Shown here piece by piece: positions 7,300 to 9,035 of a DNA stretch of 9,035 nucleotides. Below the pieces are notes generated by a model, which did no database searches, was not told where the DNA came from, and saw only the letters and a program-made list of their open reading frames with translations. Source of the stretch: Pseudonocardiales bacterium (GTDB lineage: Bacteria; Actinomycetota; Actinomycetes; Mycobacteriales; Pseudonocardiaceae); the NCBI GenBank assembly GCA_025465385.1, contig JAODNG010000465.1:1-9035 (forward strand), given 5' to 3'. The first letter of the stretch is position 1; each line of letters begins with the position of its first letter. The position numbers were made by a program, and so were the translations under genes.

Positions 7300-7459
7300 C
7301 CTCCGAGCGGAGTGCCACAACTTGTCGATATTTCGTCACGCTGAGCCATACGGTACCGCCGAATGGCTGGATACACCGCATGTGTGGTGGACCAGGATTT
7401 CCCGTAGCCGGATCGCCGCTGGTATGAAGTGTCACCCAGAGTGGCATCATGCGCTCCGC

Positions 7460-7467
7460 GAGGGGGG
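7460..7467 (+). promoter_or_regulatory. Ribosome binding site that sets the DUF3048 gene start
   Basis: GAGGGGGG is followed by an 8-base spacer and ATG at 7476. Starting there gives an N-terminus typical of a signal peptide. The upstream in-frame ATG at 7449 has no comparable site. Confidence 0.55.
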
Positions 7468-7475
7468 TGGTGGTC

Positions 7476-8552
7476 ATGAGTAGACGGGGACAAGCGCTGC
7501 GAGTGCTGGCCCTGCTGCTGGTGGTGTACGCGCTGCCCGCCAGCTTGCTGTCCAGCTCCTCTAGCGCATCCGTGGCTTCCTCGGCGGCAGTCGACTTACC
7601 CGTCGCTCAGCTTCCGTCCGGCTCCGTTGGACCCAGCACGATTGCACCGAGAATCGTCCCGTCCGATCCGGCGCCCAGCTTGGTACCCAGCATCGCGCCC
7701 AGTCCGCCCCCGGTCTCGCCGTTCACCGGCCTGCCCACCGACCTCCAAGCGCCGGTACTCTGCGTGAAGATCGACAATGCCGCGGTGGCGCGCCCGCAAA
7801 GTGGACTTGAGCTGGCAGATCTGGTCTACGTCGAGCCAGTCGAGGGCGGGCTGAGCCGGCTACTCGGCGTGTATCAGTCCCGAGTCCCGCCGGTGGTCGG
7901 CCCGGTTCGCAGCTCGCGCGCCTCCGACGTGGAACTGCTGGCAAATTTCGGCCGGCCGGCGCTGGCGTTCTCCGGCGCGGCAGCTGAAGTAGGCGCGCTG
8001 GTGGCCCACGCTCCGATCCTGGACGTCTCGGCCATCGCGCGGTCGGGTGACTATCACCGAGACCGGCGAAGGCCGATGCCGCACAACCTCTACGGCGACG
8101 CCAACCGGCTACGCGAAGGAGGCGCGCCACCGCGGGATATCGGGTTCCGCTTCGGACCGCCTCCGCCCGGCGGCCGTCCGCTACCGGCGACCGAGGTCAG
8201 GTACTCGGCGACAGCCATCGGCGTGCAGTGGGCTCCTGCGGAGGCCAGGTGGGTGATCTCCATGGACGGCGCGCCGCTCACCTCAGCGTCTGGACCGCGG
8301 CCCGGTGCGGCAACTGTGGTGCTGCAGCGAGTGTCGGTGAGCGCCACCTCGGTGCACGACGCGGCCGGAGCAGCGTCGCCGTTCGCGGCGACAGTGGGCT
8401 CCGGTGACGTGATCATGCTCCGCGACGGGCTGGCGTTCACCGGGAACTGGTCGCGGCCGACCCCAGATGCGATCACCACCTTCAACCTGCCCGATGGATC
8501 GCCACTGGCCTTCGCGTCCGGCCCGGTGTGGGTGATTTTGGTTCCGAGCTAG
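7476..8552 (+). CDS. Secreted or membrane-anchored DUF3048 (YerB-like) protein, function unknown
   Basis: A 358-residue protein. It starts with MSRRGQALRV, a hydrophobic core (LALLLVVYALPASLL) and a Ser/Ala-rich stretch: an export signal or N-terminal anchor. No Cys follows the core, so it is not a lipoprotein, unlike Bacillus YerB, which I recall being annotated as one. A Pro/Ser linker follows to residue ~82. The DUF3048 core begins at PFTGLPTD, with VLCVKIDNAAVARPQSGL, ADLVYVEPVEGGLSRLLGVY, VVGPVRSSRASD and GRPALAFSGA. The C-terminal DUF3048 part ends with GDVIMLRDGLAFTGNW, FNLPDGSPLAFASG and VWVILVPS. The family is widespread in Gram-positive bacteria with no established reaction; a cell-envelope role is suggested only by export. 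It is divergent from the cyclase gene and 18 bases before the CsoR operator. Start 7476 is chosen on its ribosome site. Confidence 0.87.
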   Translation: MSRRGQALRVLALLLVVYALPASLLSSSSSASVASSAAVDLPVAQLPSGSVGPSTIAPRIVPSDPAPSLVPSIAPSPPPVSPFTGLPTDLQAPVLCVKIDNAAVARPQSGLELADLVYVEPVEGGLSRLLGVYQSRVPPVVGPVRSSRASDVELLANFGRPALAFSGAAAEVGALVAHAPILDVSAIARSGDYHRDRRRPMPHNLYGDANRLREGGAPPRDIGFRFGPPPPGGRPLPATEVRYSATAIGVQWAPAEARWVISMDGAPLTSASGPRPGAATVVLQRVSVSATSVHDAAGAASPFAATVGSGDVIMLRDGLAFTGNWSRPTPDAITTFNLPDGSPLAFASGPVWVILVPS

Positions 8553-8570
8553 TGTCGGCACGGTGGGCAG

Positions 8571-8587
8571 ATACCGGCCGGGGGTAT
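8571..8587. promoter_or_regulatory. CsoR operator with overlapping -10 element
   Basis: ATACCGGCCGGGGGTAT is a pseudo-palindrome with perfect 5-base outer arms (ATACC/GGTAT) and a G/C core, matching the TACCCC-GGGGTA type of CsoR operator. It lies 39 bases upstream of the csoR start. TATGTT (8585-8590) overlaps its right edge and could be the -10 box, so bound CsoR would block RNA polymerase. Copper binding should release the repressor, giving autoregulation of csoR and the following copper gene. Confidence 0.68.
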
Positions 8588-8590
8588 GTT

Positions 8591-8611
8591 GGGCCTACCA
8601 ACGTAGGGCCC
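8591..8611 (+). other. Hairpin in the csoR leader region
   Basis: GGGCCTAC (8591-8598) pairs with GTAGGGCCC (8603-8611): eight base pairs with one bulged G (8608) and a CAAC loop. It lies between the CsoR operator and the ribosome site AGAGGA (8614-8619). It could be a 5'-end stabilising hairpin, a second weak operator half, or chance in GC-rich DNA. If transcription starts around 8594-8597, part of the left arm would be missing from the RNA. Confidence 0.4.
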
Positions 8612-8626
8612 CGAGAGGACGGCGCA

Positions 8627-8905
8627 GTGGCGAGCTACACCAAGGACCGAGACGCGTACCTCAAGCGGCTACGCCGGATCGAGGGTCAGATCCGCGGGCT
8701 GCAGCGGATGGTGGAGCAGGACCAATACTGCATCGATGTCCTGACCCAAGTTTCGGCCGCTACCAAAGCACTGCAATCCTTCGCACTGGCTTTGCTCGAA
8801 GAACATATGGCGACCTGCGTGGTCGACGCCGCGGCCGACGGGTCCGACGCCAGCGTCAAGGTCAAGGAAGCGGCCGACGCGATCGCTCGCCTCGTTCGCT
8901 CCTGA
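8627..8905 (+). CDS. csoR: Copper-sensing transcriptional repressor CsoR
   Basis: A 92-residue all-helical repressor of the CsoR/RcnR family (DUF156). The core YLKRLRRIEGQIRGLQRMVE is the family's first helix. The Cu(I) ligands of CsoR are present: Cys35 (in QYCIDVLTQVSA) and His60 and Cys64 (EEHMATC, the HxxxC pair), with Tyr34 before the first Cys as in M. tuberculosis CsoR. This Cys-His-Cys set separates it from RcnR (nickel/cobalt) and from CstR (persulfide sensing, no His). The GTG at 8627 is preceded by AGAGGA with a 7-base spacer; the frame is open further upstream but that extension has no family similarity and would run through the operator. The heavy-metal-associated gene begins 40 bases after its stop, so the two probably form one copper-induced operon. 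Confidence 0.94.
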   Translation: MASYTKDRDAYLKRLRRIEGQIRGLQRMVEQDQYCIDVLTQVSAATKALQSFALALLEEHMATCVVDAAADGSDASVKVKEAADAIARLVRS

Positions 8906-8932
8906 CGAACCGCGCGGAGCGGCGCACCGAAT

Positions 8933-8938
8933 AGGAGG
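8933..8938 (+). promoter_or_regulatory. Ribosome binding site that sets the start of the metal-binding gene
   Basis: A perfect AGGAGG is followed by a 7-base spacer and ATG at 8946. The nearer ATG at 8941 has only a 2-base spacer, and its frame gives no recognisable protein, so 8946 is the start. Confidence 0.75.
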
Positions 8939-8945
8939 TTATGAC

Positions 8946-9035
8946 ATGGGGGATACCGCCACCGTCGGCGAGTACATCATCACGGGGATGGTGTGCCAGC
9001 ATTGTGTTTCCGCGGTGACGCAGGAGGTCGCTGGC
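8946..9035 (+). CDS. Heavy-metal-associated domain protein, CopZ-like copper chaperone or CopA N-terminus (3' end outside window)
   Basis: Only the first 30 residues are in the window. They read MGDTATVGEYIITGMVCQHC followed by VSAVTQEVAG. GMVCQHC is the GMxCxxC Cu(I)-binding loop of heavy-metal-associated (HMA) domains, followed by the start of the first helix. The position of the loop, about 15 residues from the start, fits a stand-alone chaperone of about 70 residues (CopZ), which hands Cu(I) to an exporter. It equally fits the N-terminal metal-binding domain of a P-type copper ATPase (CopA). The location 40 bases after csoR supports a copper role and CsoR control. The missing 3' part would decide between the two. 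Confidence 0.85.
   Translation, partial: MGDTATVGEYIITGMVCQHCVSAVTQEVAG

Noticed and set aside
7385..7428. TGGTGGACCA palindrome and TATGAA box as control elements of the DUF3048 gene
   Set aside because: The palindrome is too short and the -10 lacks a convincing -35 at the right distance, so neither is listed as a feature.
8528..8626. Extension of CsoR by 33 residues upstream
   Set aside because: The extension has no family similarity and would translate through the operator; GTG at 8627 has a well-placed AGAGGA.

Overview
The window is high-GC DNA with dense coding, GTG starts and long spurious ORFs in the shadow frames. Together with a fused FbiC-type FO synthase, a CsoR copper repressor and a large LuxR regulator with an ATPase domain, this points to an actinomycete (Actinomycetota). 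I cannot name the genus. No rRNA, tRNA, CRISPR array, insertion sequence or phage gene was seen, so it looks like ordinary chromosome.

Region 1 (1-3502, plus strand) holds the 3' end of an Hsp70-like gene. Its product has the end of the Hsp70 ATPase domain, no room for a substrate-binding domain, one membrane helix, and a Pro/Thr/Ser-rich tail predicted to lie outside the cell. Its stop codon overlaps by 4 bases (ATGA) the start of an 877-residue regulator with an N-terminal P-loop ATPase domain and a C-terminal LuxR helix-turn-helix. The two are translationally coupled and may form a sensor/effector pair.

Region 2 (3489-7232, minus strand) reads right to left. A membrane-bound diguanylate cyclase is followed, after 105 bases, by fbiC, the bifunctional radical-SAM enzyme that makes the F420 chromophore precursor FO. 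The 105-base gap carries two copies of a 20-base AT-rich palindrome in mirror arrangement, a likely operator pair or a strong RNA hairpin. The 3' ends of fbiC and the LuxR gene overlap by 14 bases.

Region 3 (7233-9035, plus strand) begins with a 243-base divergent spacer holding a good promoter candidate for the cyclase. Next come a secreted DUF3048 (YerB-like) protein of unknown function, then a copper-response unit: a CsoR operator, csoR, and the first 30 codons of a heavy-metal-associated (CopZ or CopA type) protein with a CxxC copper site. This last unit is probably autoregulated by copper and continues beyond the window.

No gene-free stretch exceeds 300 bases.
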